Shown here: piece after piece, positions 1-8,445 of the stretch
Numbering within the stretch: position 1 is the first letter of the stretch
Layout of the letters: each line of letters starts with the position of its first letter
DNA from: a virus
Virus record (IMG/VR): IMGVR_UViG_3300021375_000055
Span: 1-44,143 of that record
DNA length: 44,143 bases
Direction: 5' to 3' (one strand)
Translations under genes and position numbers: made by a program
The notes under the pieces: generated by a model
Databases searched by the model: none
What the model saw: only the letters and a program-made list of their open reading frames with translations
What the model was told of the DNA's origin: nothing

Positions 1-930
1 GTAGTTAACTAGGTTAAACAACAGGAAACCACTGTTACGTGAGCTCCAATAGTCTATTAGATGGTGTAGGGTGTGTATGTTATACAGTTGTACCGTTGCC
101 ATTATGTTTACACGTATGCGATCTTGTTCACAATAGCTGTTGTATGCACCGTCAAGTTGCCGCCAATCAGCACCTGAACGTATATAATCGTTTGTTGCAC
201 CAGTACCACACATTGAAAACTGTATGTCTATATGTTCAAAGTGTTCTAGTAGTTTAAATGTCTTGCCCTGTAGGCGTGTACCATTAGTAGTAATGTCTAG
301 ATGTACACTAGTATAACCCTCCTCTGTCATCCAGCGTAGGAGTTTAAGTACGCCCGGCATGAACAAGGGTTCACCGCCTGCTAGTTTAAGTGTGCGTACA
401 TGTGGTATTAATCGTTTAACTGACTCCAGTGCTACTGGATCTTCTAACCAGTCTGATATGTCACGTGGTGTATCTCCCACTATGTCAGCTAGATGTGGGT
501 TAGCCACTATCTCATCATAGATAGCTGAACTAACATCACTGAAACACATTCTACACTTTAGGTTACACAGTCTGCCTGGTCTTAAATCCATCCAATAGGG
601 GTGATCAGTATCATTACCCGTTAGTTCATTTAGTTGCATGTCCGGGTATAGTTCTGCATAGCGAGTGTTGTGTGCTACTCTGTCTGATCCTGTACCCTGA
701 CTGTAACACAACGTACAGCGAGGTTCTGGCTTGTCAGCCAGCATACGAGCTCTAACACGTTGTAGTTCAGGATCCCTCCACTGTGTTTCTAGATCACCCA
801 CGGTGCCTAGATCATTTGCATAGTCAGCAATACAGCATAGGTTTACACGACCAGTCGTAGTTACATACTGGTGTGTAAAGGGCATAACACAGAAGTTATT
901 TTTTCTTATTTGCTGTTTTAAGTTTGGCAC
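1..930 (-). CDS. Radical SAM protein with N-terminal twitch-like Cys domain (partial, runs off window start)
   Basis: The frame is open to base 1, so the C-terminus is missing. Counting from GTG 930, the radical SAM 4Fe-4S motif CNLKCRMC is at residues 122-129 and a GGEP motif at 185-188. Ahead of the core are C14, the pair C32-C33, and CTLC at 72-75, an N-terminal twitch-like auxiliary Cys region. The next upstream gene has the same order and the same C-x17-CC spacing, so the two are paralogues. The GTG start is chosen over ATG 885 because the conserved first Cys lies upstream of that ATG, and AAGGA sits about 6 bases before the GTG. This makes the gene overlap its upstream neighbour by 35 bases. 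Radical SAM enzymes cleave SAM to start radical chemistry; the substrate here is unknown. Confidence 0.85.
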   Translation of the reverse strand, partial: MPNLKQQIRKNNFCVMPFTHQYVTTTGRVNLCCIADYANDLGTVGDLETQWRDPELQRVRARMLADKPEPRCTLCYSQGTGSDRVAHNTRYAELYPDMQLNELTGNDTDHPYWMDLRPGRLCNLKCRMCFSDVSSAIYDEIVANPHLADIVGDTPRDISDWLEDPVALESVKRLIPHVRTLKLAGGEPLFMPGVLKLLRWMTEEGYTSVHLDITTNGTRLQGKTFKLLEHFEHIDIQFSMCGTGATNDYIRSGADWRQLDGAYNSYCEQDRIRVNIMATVQLYNIHTLHHLIDYWSSRNSGFLLFNLVNY

Positions 931-2596
931 CCTGTTTCCTTGACTTTGTTGAACGTATTACCTCTATTAGGTTATACATTTCTGGACATGCTTGTTCGAA
1001 CTTCTCATTGCGGACTTCATCTAATTGTCTAGTCCAGAGTAGAAAGCGTCTCCACTCCTCCATGTCTGGTTCTTTATCCCACATGTGTTGTAGTACTGAA
1101 CGTAGGAAATGCATTGTTCTACGTTTCCAATAGCGATCCTCATCTTCTCTCCAGCGTTTATTAATGTCCTGCATGAATTGATTATAGCGTTTGTCAACCC
1201 ACTGTTTCATTTCAACAGGCATGTTCTGTATATTCATATAGTATGGACCATATAGATTGTGTACTGTAATAACAGGATCCAGTCTATTCCAGTCCTGTTC
1301 TTTCCACCACCAACAATAGTCCAGTAGGTGTAGCACATTGTATATGCTAAGTGTTAGACTTACAGTTGCAAACGTATTGTCCAGACCAGTTTCCGTATCC
1401 ATACGTCTTAGGTTCTTTTCAGCAGTTGACCACTTGCCCGGAGCTCTAATATATTCAAAGTGTTCATATATACCATCAACACTCATGCCAATCTGTACAC
1501 GTTTAAAGTGTTTCCACTGTTCAAATACTTTGTTGGGTAGGCTTGCCATGTTTGTGTTGTATTCAAGTACAACCTTATCAGCTACGCCTGCTTCAATGAT
1601 TAAATCCAGTAGTTCACGATGCTTCTGATTAATAGTAGGTTCACCACCTGTAAAGTAATAGCGATCTATTGATTTAATGTTTTTAACAATGTAATCCCAT
1701 AGTCCTGACTCATTCCACCATTCCAGCATGCCATCAACAGTATAGACACCATCCTTCTCTTCAATAGTCATAACATCATGTTCACGATACTTGTATGTGG
1801 GCTCTTCACCATTGGCTACTCGCATCTTATAGAAGTCTTCGTACCACAAGTTTGAATCTGTTGGTCCACAACTACGGCATTTTAGATTACATTTATTTCC
1901 AAACCTCAAGTCCAGATATTCAATGGGGAAGTCTGATGGATTAATATGTCCGTCTGATAGCGTTAGTTTGTTTGCTTTAGTCAACATACCCGGATAGTTC
2001 TTGCTTACACCTGTACGTCTTGAGCCAATACCATTGCCTTCTTCCTGTGTGCATAGTTTACATATACTAGGATCAATACCTTTTAGCATTGCACTACGTA
2101 TCTCTTTTAGTGCAGGGTGATTACGATACTCATCTGGATTATCCAGTCCTGTGTATGGTGTGCCATCTGGTTTGTATAGTGTTCCATATACAGGCTCTAT
2201 ATCAGGTTGTATCATCTGACAACACATGCGTACACTGCCATCAGCATTTGTTGATACATGGTTCCAGGGTATTGCACAGAACACTTTTGCTTTCTGTGCT
2301 ACTACTGGGTCTTGTTTAACTTCAGCAACAGCTTCTAGTTCTTGAACAGTCTTATCTAGTCGTGGTTTTAGTATACGTTTTACTGTTGTGGATAAATCTT
2401 TACGTGAGTATATTGCTTCCAGTACTTCTTGATCTAAGTCAAACTCTGCTACAATTTTAAGAACTTCAGCTGGGCAATCAGGATGTTCCACCATATTAAC
2501 ACGTTCTTCGCTTGTCCTATATATTGAAGGATCAAGATTAAAGAAGTTCTCTTTGGTTACGAGTCCCAAATCTTTAAAGTTATCTGTTTCTGGCAT
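896..2596 (-). CDS. Twitch-domain radical SAM protein, 566 aa
   Basis: The radical SAM motif CNLKCRSC lies at about residues 236-243 and TGGEP at 316-320. An N-terminal Cys-rich region precedes the core: C107, C125-C126 and C179-x2-C182. This fits the N-terminal twitch class of radical SAM proteins seen in phages. The first ~100 residues are extra and unrecognised. A longer frame begins at TTG 2620, but ATG 2596 is preferred because GGGAAG lies 6-7 bases upstream of it. It still overlaps the end of the preceding gene by 17 bases, suggesting coupled translation. The C-terminal ~190 residues are rich in Trp, Arg and Glu and match nothing I recognise. The function is redox/radical modification of an unknown substrate, possibly a peptide or sugar. 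Confidence 0.87.
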   Translation of the reverse strand: MPETDNFKDLGLVTKENFFNLDPSIYRTSEERVNMVEHPDCPAEVLKIVAEFDLDQEVLEAIYSRKDLSTTVKRILKPRLDKTVQELEAVAEVKQDPVVAQKAKVFCAIPWNHVSTNADGSVRMCCQMIQPDIEPVYGTLYKPDGTPYTGLDNPDEYRNHPALKEIRSAMLKGIDPSICKLCTQEEGNGIGSRRTGVSKNYPGMLTKANKLTLSDGHINPSDFPIEYLDLRFGNKCNLKCRSCGPTDSNLWYEDFYKMRVANGEEPTYKYREHDVMTIEEKDGVYTVDGMLEWWNESGLWDYIVKNIKSIDRYYFTGGEPTINQKHRELLDLIIEAGVADKVVLEYNTNMASLPNKVFEQWKHFKRVQIGMSVDGIYEHFEYIRAPGKWSTAEKNLRRMDTETGLDNTFATVSLTLSIYNVLHLLDYCWWWKEQDWNRLDPVITVHNLYGPYYMNIQNMPVEMKQWVDKRYNQFMQDINKRWREDEDRYWKRRTMHFLRSVLQHMWDKEPDMEEWRRFLLWTRQLDEVRNEKFEQACPEMYNLIEVIRSTKSRKQGAKLKTANKKK

Positions 2597-3404
2597 ACCA
2601 TACTTCCCATTCTTTAGCAAAACCCGCTGTGTCTAAGTCAGGCCATATCTCTCTACATCTCTCTGCAAACACGTTCCTATCACGATATACTAGATCCATG
2701 TTTAGTAGATGGTACTCTTCATTAAATATATCAGCACAAGTTAATTGTTCTGGACCAAACTTCTTCTCCATGAACTCAGTAATATGTCCTTTGATATGAT
2801 TTTTATGATCCTGTAGCATTGTACTTTTACGTAATATCCAGGACATATCAATACCAGACTCATATAGATCCCACTCTGTTTCATTCTCTTGTTCCCAAGT
2901 ATTCATTCTGTAATAGTAATTTAATATTTCTGGAATAGTATTATATTCCTGCATGTCTCTTAGTAGGTTATCCATAAAGCGTTGATTGAATCTAGGATCA
3001 ATCTTTTTTCGTAATATGTCTAGTGTTACATCATTCTTGTATATAAGTTCGTGATGTAATAGGTGCTGTCTCTTCTCCCACCATAGATCTATCTTTTGTG
3101 TAACAAGTACTACTGGTATTAGATTTTTACCCCAACCAGCAAAGCGATATATGTTATCACTTATATGATCTCGTGTTAGTGTGTCCAAGTTATTGTTCCA
3201 TTCGTAATCACCATTACGTAAATCTTCTTGCATAGCAAAGTTTGTTAAGCATTTAACTGTGGCTCTTCCACCTTCTCCAAGTTCCCATGGGTTATCATTC
3301 ATATTCTGACAATACTTACTAACCATAGCGGCTAGGAACTCACCACCCAATAGGGCAGGATATAATACAATAAAATTGCGTGTGTGAGGTTTGAATGTGA
3401 ACAC
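2580..3404 (-). CDS. Unknown protein between radical SAM genes, 274 aa
   Basis: I do not recognise this family. The start is GTG, directly after the TAA of the upstream gene, with CAGGAG 7-8 bases before it. The N-terminus (residues 11-28) reads as a hydrophobic strand followed by GGEFLAAM, loosely resembling the phosphosulfate-binding loop of sulfotransferase-like P-loop proteins; that is weak. The rest is rich in Asp, Glu, Arg, Trp and Tyr and looks globular and helical, without transmembrane segments or a Cys cluster. It lies inside a block of four radical SAM genes with near-zero spacing, so it probably works in the same pathway, perhaps as a partner or transferase. That role is inference. 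Confidence 0.7.
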   Translation of the reverse strand: MFTFKPHTRNFIVLYPALLGGEFLAAMVSKYCQNMNDNPWELGEGGRATVKCLTNFAMQEDLRNGDYEWNNNLDTLTRDHISDNIYRFAGWGKNLIPVVLVTQKIDLWWEKRQHLLHHELIYKNDVTLDILRKKIDPRFNQRFMDNLLRDMQEYNTIPEILNYYYRMNTWEQENETEWDLYESGIDMSWILRKSTMLQDHKNHIKGHITEFMEKKFGPEQLTCADIFNEEYHLLNMDLVYRDRNVFAERCREIWPDLDTAGFAKEWEVWYARNR

Positions 3405-4823
3405 TTATTGACTCCTGAAGTATTCAAGCTCGTTATTGGAATAATCTACCAGTTGTGAAGCGTCTGATATATCTCTGATAGGTACAAGGCTAATTGCTCC
3501 TATCTGTCTACCATTTGCTCCTAGTTCGTCTAATCCCATATCAACAATCTTATTTCTAAATTCTGTAGCACGATCCAACATACCCGGCGGTGTCATTAAC
3601 TTGATCTCCAACCAATGGTCTTTGTTTGTTGTCTTGTGATGATCTATAATTAGTTTACAGTTGTCAATGAATCTCTGCTCGTTACCAGGATATAAATCCA
3701 TACTACCGAAGTGAGCACTCATGTTAATACTATTTATATGCTGTACGGCTTGCCTCCAAAACTTACTACTGCGAGCACCGTTTGTAGTTACCAGTACCCA
3801 TTGCTTCTTTGCACTAAGGTGTTCTAGTATTTCCATAAACTGTGGATGCATGGTTGGTTCACCACCGCCAAAGTTCCAACGTATTTCATCTCCCTCTGCC
3901 CAGGTGTCTACTGCTTTGTTTATTGTCTGTAATATCTTATCGTATGCATGATGTGGTTCAACATTATTGTGTACACTTGGCCAACAGTATGAACAATCAT
4001 AATTACAACGTCTAGTAATATCCCAGAGTATCTGATGTACAATAGGAAAGTTCATTTCCATACCAGTGGGTTCTACTTCATGTTCTACTCTAATACCCCA
4101 CTCTTGCCCAACCGCACCCAAGTTAGTTACTGATAGACGCTCTACGGCATCAGCAGTACGGGCTTTGCTTAGTATTACATCTGCTCCACAACCACAGCTA
4201 CTATACGGACATACAAGCCATTGCTCTGGTGCTTGCCAATCTGTGTATATACTTCCTAGCAATCCCCACTCTTTATCTTCCTGTGTTGTCTTATAACTCC
4301 AGTTCTTATCGTCTTTTAAAAACTTTTTGTACAATGGGTTATTACGATCACCTACGTGAGCTTCTAATTTGTCAGGAGTAAAGAACTCCTTTTCAAGCCT
4401 TGTTATCTCAGCCATAAGTTTCTGGTGCTGTTCTTTCTCACGCCAGTCAGGACCACCTGCTGTAGCCCAGCCACCTTCTGTATTCTCATTTATCCATTTG
4501 ATTCTGAGATCACTGAAGTCTTTACCGATTATACTTTCTCTATATTCGTCCCAGGCTTCGTTTAAATGTTCTTTGTTGTTGAGTTTTTGTGTAAAGTCTT
4601 CAATGCGTTTAGCATGTACTTTACCATAGAAGTTTGAACTTGCACAATTGGCAACCCATACATTACCATCATAATCTATATAAAGGTTACGTGCGCCTGC
4701 TGAACAATGCCAGCCTTTGTGTTTGTTAAATCCTTTGGCAATTACTTCATCTACTGAATGTAATTTGTATTCGTTGTTGTTATTATAAACCCGTAACTGT
4801 TTATTACCTGTTGGTTGCGACAT
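3405..4823 (-). CDS. Radical SAM protein with the Cys-rich SPASM/twitch-like part at the N-terminus, 472 aa
   Basis: The radical SAM core is C-terminal: CNYDCSYC at 273-280 and GGGEP at 319-323. The N-terminal part has GWHC at 37-40, then C60 (C-x19-C), and later CPYSSCGC at 205-212 (C-x4-C-x-C). The downstream neighbour has the same Cys spacings (C261-x19-C281 and C305-x4-C310-x-C312) but after its core, so the two proteins look circularly permuted. About 145 residues separate the two Cys groups here, against 23 in the neighbour. The ATG overlaps the previous stop as TAATG, implying coupled expression. It probably binds auxiliary Fe-S clusters. The substrate is unknown. Confidence 0.87.
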   Translation of the reverse strand: MSQPTGNKQLRVYNNNNEYKLHSVDEVIAKGFNKHKGWHCSAGARNLYIDYDGNVWVANCASSNFYGKVHAKRIEDFTQKLNNKEHLNEAWDEYRESIIGKDFSDLRIKWINENTEGGWATAGGPDWREKEQHQKLMAEITRLEKEFFTPDKLEAHVGDRNNPLYKKFLKDDKNWSYKTTQEDKEWGLLGSIYTDWQAPEQWLVCPYSSCGCGADVILSKARTADAVERLSVTNLGAVGQEWGIRVEHEVEPTGMEMNFPIVHQILWDITRRCNYDCSYCWPSVHNNVEPHHAYDKILQTINKAVDTWAEGDEIRWNFGGGEPTMHPQFMEILEHLSAKKQWVLVTTNGARSSKFWRQAVQHINSINMSAHFGSMDLYPGNEQRFIDNCKLIIDHHKTTNKDHWLEIKLMTPPGMLDRATEFRNKIVDMGLDELGANGRQIGAISLVPIRDISDASQLVDYSNNELEYFRSQ

Positions 4824-5827
4824 TAGATATCCTCATCCAAAACCTCATAGCGTTCTGGAGGCAGAACCTTTTTACACATAATATCAAAGTTACAATGACA
4901 GTAACTCTTATTACAACGCACAGGTTTAGTAGGAAAGTTTATATCGTGTGGTCTTTTAATATTACCAAAGCTACCGCCTACTCTACACCAGCCTCTCCAT
5001 ATGCTACCATCAAAGTCAACTACAAATTGTTCGTTGCCGGCCCAACAATCCCAACCCTTCCAGTTGTTTTCATTGTCTGCAATAAAGCGATGTGCTGAAC
5101 TGTTTTGTTTTAAGTTGTTAACTTCATCAATCATATCCATACTACCTCTATAAATCTTAAACTCTTTAGTATGTTTAATTTTACTTCCGTAGTCTTTGAA
5201 CTGTGTATCAATGAGTGCTAGTTGTTCATCAGTATAAGGATAGCGTTCCTCACCAAAGTCAACCACTAATGGCTGTAATGCTATACTGATATTCTCACAG
5301 GCAATTACATCTTCTGCTAATTTTTTACCTATAATAAATTTGTCAGGATCATTATGCATCATAATGTTTACATGTGTACGACACTGTTTGCTCATTATTT
5401 GTACCACTTCAAGGAAGTGTTCATGATTGCCTTCTTCTGGATGGAAACTTAAACATACGTGATCAAAGTTTACTTTGTTCTTTTCCCACCAACGTATTGT
5501 TCTACTGCCATTACTAATGAAGCCTATGTCATGTCCTTGTTCTTTAATATACATTGCTGTCTTAACAAAGTCTTTCCATAGTGTAACTTCACCACCTGTA
5601 AACTCAAAGTATACTGTGCGTGGTGCGTATACTTTTATAACCTCATCAATAAAACTTTTAACCACATCATATTCGTTCCAACCAAAACTACCGTCGTTTA
5701 GTATACTAGGACAATAGCTACATGAGAAATTACACATGTTACCAAGGTTCCAGTTAACTACAACCCAGTCTTTAGTTGCTTCATGATGATGATCTAAAAC
5801 ATTATAGAATTTTTGTTCTGCTAACAT
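4823..5827 (-). CDS. Radical SAM/SPASM-like protein, 334 aa
   Basis: The canonical order is seen: radical SAM motif CNFSCSYC at residues 32-39, a GGEVT variant of GGEP at 78-82, then a C-terminal Cys-rich domain with GWDC at 258-261, C281, C305, C310, C312 and C318. That domain resembles SPASM/twitch auxiliary-cluster domains, which in known enzymes hold further Fe-S clusters and often act on peptides. It overlaps the end of thyX by 7 bases, and its stop overlaps the next start (TAATG). The GGEVT variant keeps the glycines and the glutamate. No precursor peptide gene is evident next to it, so a RiPP-like role is only a possibility. Confidence 0.88.
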   Translation of the reverse strand: MLAEQKFYNVLDHHHEATKDWVVVNWNLGNMCNFSCSYCPSILNDGSFGWNEYDVVKSFIDEVIKVYAPRTVYFEFTGGEVTLWKDFVKTAMYIKEQGHDIGFISNGSRTIRWWEKNKVNFDHVCLSFHPEEGNHEHFLEVVQIMSKQCRTHVNIMMHNDPDKFIIGKKLAEDVIACENISIALQPLVVDFGEERYPYTDEQLALIDTQFKDYGSKIKHTKEFKIYRGSMDMIDEVNNLKQNSSAHRFIADNENNWKGWDCWAGNEQFVVDFDGSIWRGWCRVGGSFGNIKRPHDINFPTKPVRCNKSYCHCNFDIMCKKVLPPERYEVLDEDI

Positions 5828-6489
5828 AAATCCTCAGCAATAGGAAATATCTCTGCGATAACTTTTGCACAAGCATGTGCAATTTCCATATGCTCTTTCT
5901 GAGTTCCATTTGCACCACGTAGTTGAATGTAGTGTACCCAACTACGGATAGTACCGTTCATATATAATCTTGTTCTAGTATTACCTTCTGGCAATACAAC
6001 ACGAGCCTGCTCTTTAGCAATGCCGTTTTCAATGGCCCACTCATATGCTTCCTTAGCCGCATTGATTACCATCTGTTGTTTGATTTCCCACATACGAGTT
6101 AACTCGCGATCGTCAGTATCAATACTGTTCTGTCTGTTCTTTGTATCCTGTAATCTACATTCACGTAATATAAACTGATCACCCATTTCAGCAGGGTTAG
6201 CATAACGTTGACTAAACTCTTGAAAAGCAAAACTACGATGTCGTACTACTTGGTGTGCAATGTCACGTGTTGTTTCAATTTCTAATACAGCGTTTACCAT
6301 TTCAAGTGGTGACCAATGTTGATGCTTAATGAGATACTTGATTAAACGTTCACTTGTCTCTGTATTAATTTGTGATGCAGGGTTTGATACCTTGGCACAA
6401 AATGCAATTAGTTCTTGTAGGTCTGTTAAACCCTCTGCTTCAAAGTCGTCTGATGCTTTACTATATGATACTAGTTTTACTGATGTCAT
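5821..6489 (-). CDS. thyX: Flavin-dependent thymidylate synthase ThyX, 222 aa
   Basis: ThyX makes dTMP from dUMP using methylene-tetrahydrofolate, FAD and NADPH. The diagnostic ThyX motif RHRxxSxxxxSxR is intact at residues 83-95 (RHRSFAFQEFSQR), and the length is typical for the family. The C-terminal part contains the expected Arg-rich segment (residues ~180-200, IRSWVHYIQLR). Its ATG overlaps the stop of the upstream glycosyltransferase gene (ATGA), and its end overlaps a radical SAM gene by 7 bases. Phages use ThyX to raise dTTP supply. The position inside a radical SAM/glycosyltransferase operon rather than beside replication genes is notable, but the motif gives no reason to suspect altered chemistry. 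Confidence 0.95.
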   Translation of the reverse strand: MTSVKLVSYSKASDDFEAEGLTDLQELIAFCAKVSNPASQINTETSERLIKYLIKHQHWSPLEMVNAVLEIETTRDIAHQVVRHRSFAFQEFSQRYANPAEMGDQFILRECRLQDTKNRQNSIDTDDRELTRMWEIKQQMVINAAKEAYEWAIENGIAKEQARVVLPEGNTRTRLYMNGTIRSWVHYIQLRGANGTQKEHMEIAHACAKVIAEIFPIAEDLC

Positions 6490-7466
6490 TCCAAAGTGTC
6501 CTCTACTTGATCTTCACGTACTTGTGCGCCAAGTCTGCTAGGGTTAATATATACTTCTTTAAAGAATTCAGATCCTTCTGGACCAATGTCTGCTATCTTT
6601 AATTTTAACTTCTTACGGATATCAATACCTAACTCTAATGTCTTAGCTTTAAGTTTATCTTTATCCCAACGCATGCCTGTATTAATACACAACTCTTCAC
6701 CGCCTTCAAACTCTGGGAATACTTCTTCCTCAAAATATTTTGTTAACCAGCGGAAGTCACGTACATTTTTCCAGTCCCATGCTTCTCGACTTACGTTAGT
6801 CATATGGCAACCAAGTCTAGCACCGTATACTGCCCATAAGCCATTAGTCACGTCTTCACCAACACTCATCCATGTTAATAGACGTTTAAAATTTTTATCA
6901 TGTATTAGATGTAATCTCTCTGGTGGTATAACATCACCGTCTTCTAATCCCATCTTTACACCTTCTCTAAAGCCTGCTCTCCAAGCCTGTAAGGGTGATG
7001 CGTTATTCATTACCTGACAATAGATATTATTCATTTGTACATAGTGAATATTCCAACAAAAGTCTACTTGTGCTTTGTGATCGTTCTCAGGCGCCGCTTC
7101 GTGTGTACGCATATTCATAACGACATCTTTAGGCCAGCATTTGATGCCACCATTGCCGTATACTAATCCGTTAACTTCGTTTTTACCTGCCCAGCTAATC
7201 ACATCCATATCTCTAACTTTAGACATGTCTAGTTCGCAGTTGAAAAATTCTGGGTCAACGATATTGTCGGCATCGATAGTTATAAATCTATCTGTCTCTG
7301 CCACTTGTGCCGCCGCCTTGTGTGCGGCATCGGAACCAAATACTCCATGACTACGTTTAGCCCATGGACATTTGTCCAATAAGTCTAAGTAGTTTGAATC
7401 AGCATTTGGTTCGTCGAATGAAATGAATACAATATCAAATTCATTTATACTAGTTAGCTGTGTCAT
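6486..7466 (-). CDS. Glycosyltransferase-like protein, 326 aa
   Basis: The N-terminal half looks like a GT-A fold: an FDIVFISFDEP strand-loop near residues 10-20 and FITIDADN at 61-68, giving a DAD (DxD-type) metal/nucleotide-sugar site at D65/D67. Further on come Trp-rich and Asp/Glu-rich segments. Such short glycosyltransferases are common in marine T4-like phages and are thought to modify virion proteins, host glycans or DNA; the target cannot be read here. The start is well supported by AGGAG followed by 6 bases before the ATG. Its start overlaps the upstream gene by 17 bases, and its stop overlaps the thyX start. Confidence 0.72.
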   Translation of the reverse strand: MTQLTSINEFDIVFISFDEPNADSNYLDLLDKCPWAKRSHGVFGSDAAHKAAAQVAETDRFITIDADNIVDPEFFNCELDMSKVRDMDVISWAGKNEVNGLVYGNGGIKCWPKDVVMNMRTHEAAPENDHKAQVDFCWNIHYVQMNNIYCQVMNNASPLQAWRAGFREGVKMGLEDGDVIPPERLHLIHDKNFKRLLTWMSVGEDVTNGLWAVYGARLGCHMTNVSREAWDWKNVRDFRWLTKYFEEEVFPEFEGGEELCINTGMRWDKDKLKAKTLELGIDIRKKLKLKIADIGPEGSEFFKEVYINPSRLGAQVREDQVEDTLE

Positions 7467-8445
7467 ATGTATCTCCTAAATAGCTAATAACGAAACCCGG
7501 TGCCTTATATAATATTAAAGGATCAGCCGGCCATGTGAAATCCAATGGGATTTCAATTTGTGCATGGTCATCAAGTTCAGTTGATTCAATAACAAACCCA
7601 CCAACGGGATTGTCTACATGCTTATCACATACTAAAAACTTTATGTTAGTAGATGATATGTGACCAATGGTACTCTCTACAAAACTTTGTATCTTTAGAG
7701 CGTTACCATTTCTAACAATAGTTAAGTGACTATCGTCATGTTCTTCCGCAACCTGTAATACTTTCATCTTGCCTAGATTTTTATCTGACTGTATAAACTT
7801 ATCAAGTATGTTTAAGTTATACGAATGAAAGACGGGTCTTGTAAATATACTTATGTTCTCAACTTCAGTGTGTTTTGCCATATCATCCGGCAACCTGTAC
7901 TGTAGTTTTTTAGATCTTAATAATATAACTGGATCTACTTGTACACTTGATATTAGGTAATCAGGATCACCTTTTCTTGTAAAGTATAAATTAAGCAATC
8001 CAGTTTCAGCACTCTTGCTTATGTCTGAGATATCTGCTAAGTTCATATTCTTTTTAATAATACCCAAGTTAGCTTTTATATCCATGGTACCGTCTTGTCT
8101 ATAAACAGTGACATTAATATCAGATGCTTCAGGTGCTTTATTATCTGTTACTTGTATTAAGCGTGTACTAAGTTCTCTAAGGTGTAGGTGTTTACTCTTT
8201 TCACCTATCTCCCATTTATTATTTTGTATATCAAATACTGGACCTATTTTTCGTTTGCTTATATTGCCACAGAGTACTTGCTCAACAATTTTATTTTCTG
8301 TTGTAATCGTGAGTATATGATCCAATGGTTCATCTTCAATTGGAGCAATAGACATTTGTAATATCTTACCAGAGTTTATATCAAACTTGACGTAATACTT
8401 TGGTTTGTAGTCTGTAACTGTTTCGTTGTCCATCATATATTTCAT
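7450..8445 (-). CDS. Unknown protein, 331 aa
   Basis: No family is recognised. The sequence is rich in alternating beta-strand patterns (Ile, Val, Leu with Lys, Asp) and looks like an all-beta or mixed protein without a signal peptide, transmembrane segment or Cys cluster. The annotated ATG gives a 65-base overlap with the upstream gene. In-frame ATGs at 8436 and 8433 would shorten this slightly, and no start has a clear ribosome-binding site. It lies between glycosyltransferase-like genes and is probably part of the same operon. Its form would fit a binding or structural component, but nothing in the sequence fixes a function. Confidence 0.65.
   Translation of the reverse strand: MKYMMDNETVTDYKPKYYVKFDINSGKILQMSIAPIEDEPLDHILTITTENKIVEQVLCGNISKRKIGPVFDIQNNKWEIGEKSKHLHLRELSTRLIQVTDNKAPEASDINVTVYRQDGTMDIKANLGIIKKNMNLADISDISKSAETGLLNLYFTRKGDPDYLISSVQVDPVILLRSKKLQYRLPDDMAKHTEVENISIFTRPVFHSYNLNILDKFIQSDKNLGKMKVLQVAEEHDDSHLTIVRNGNALKIQSFVESTIGHISSTNIKFLVCDKHVDNPVGGFVIESTELDDHAQIEIPLDFTWPADPLILYKAPGFVISYLGDTYDTAN

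Noticed and set aside
2597-2620. TTG 2620 as the start of the second radical SAM gene
   Set aside because: ATG 2596 has GGGAAG at good distance, while the TTG has no ribosome-binding site.
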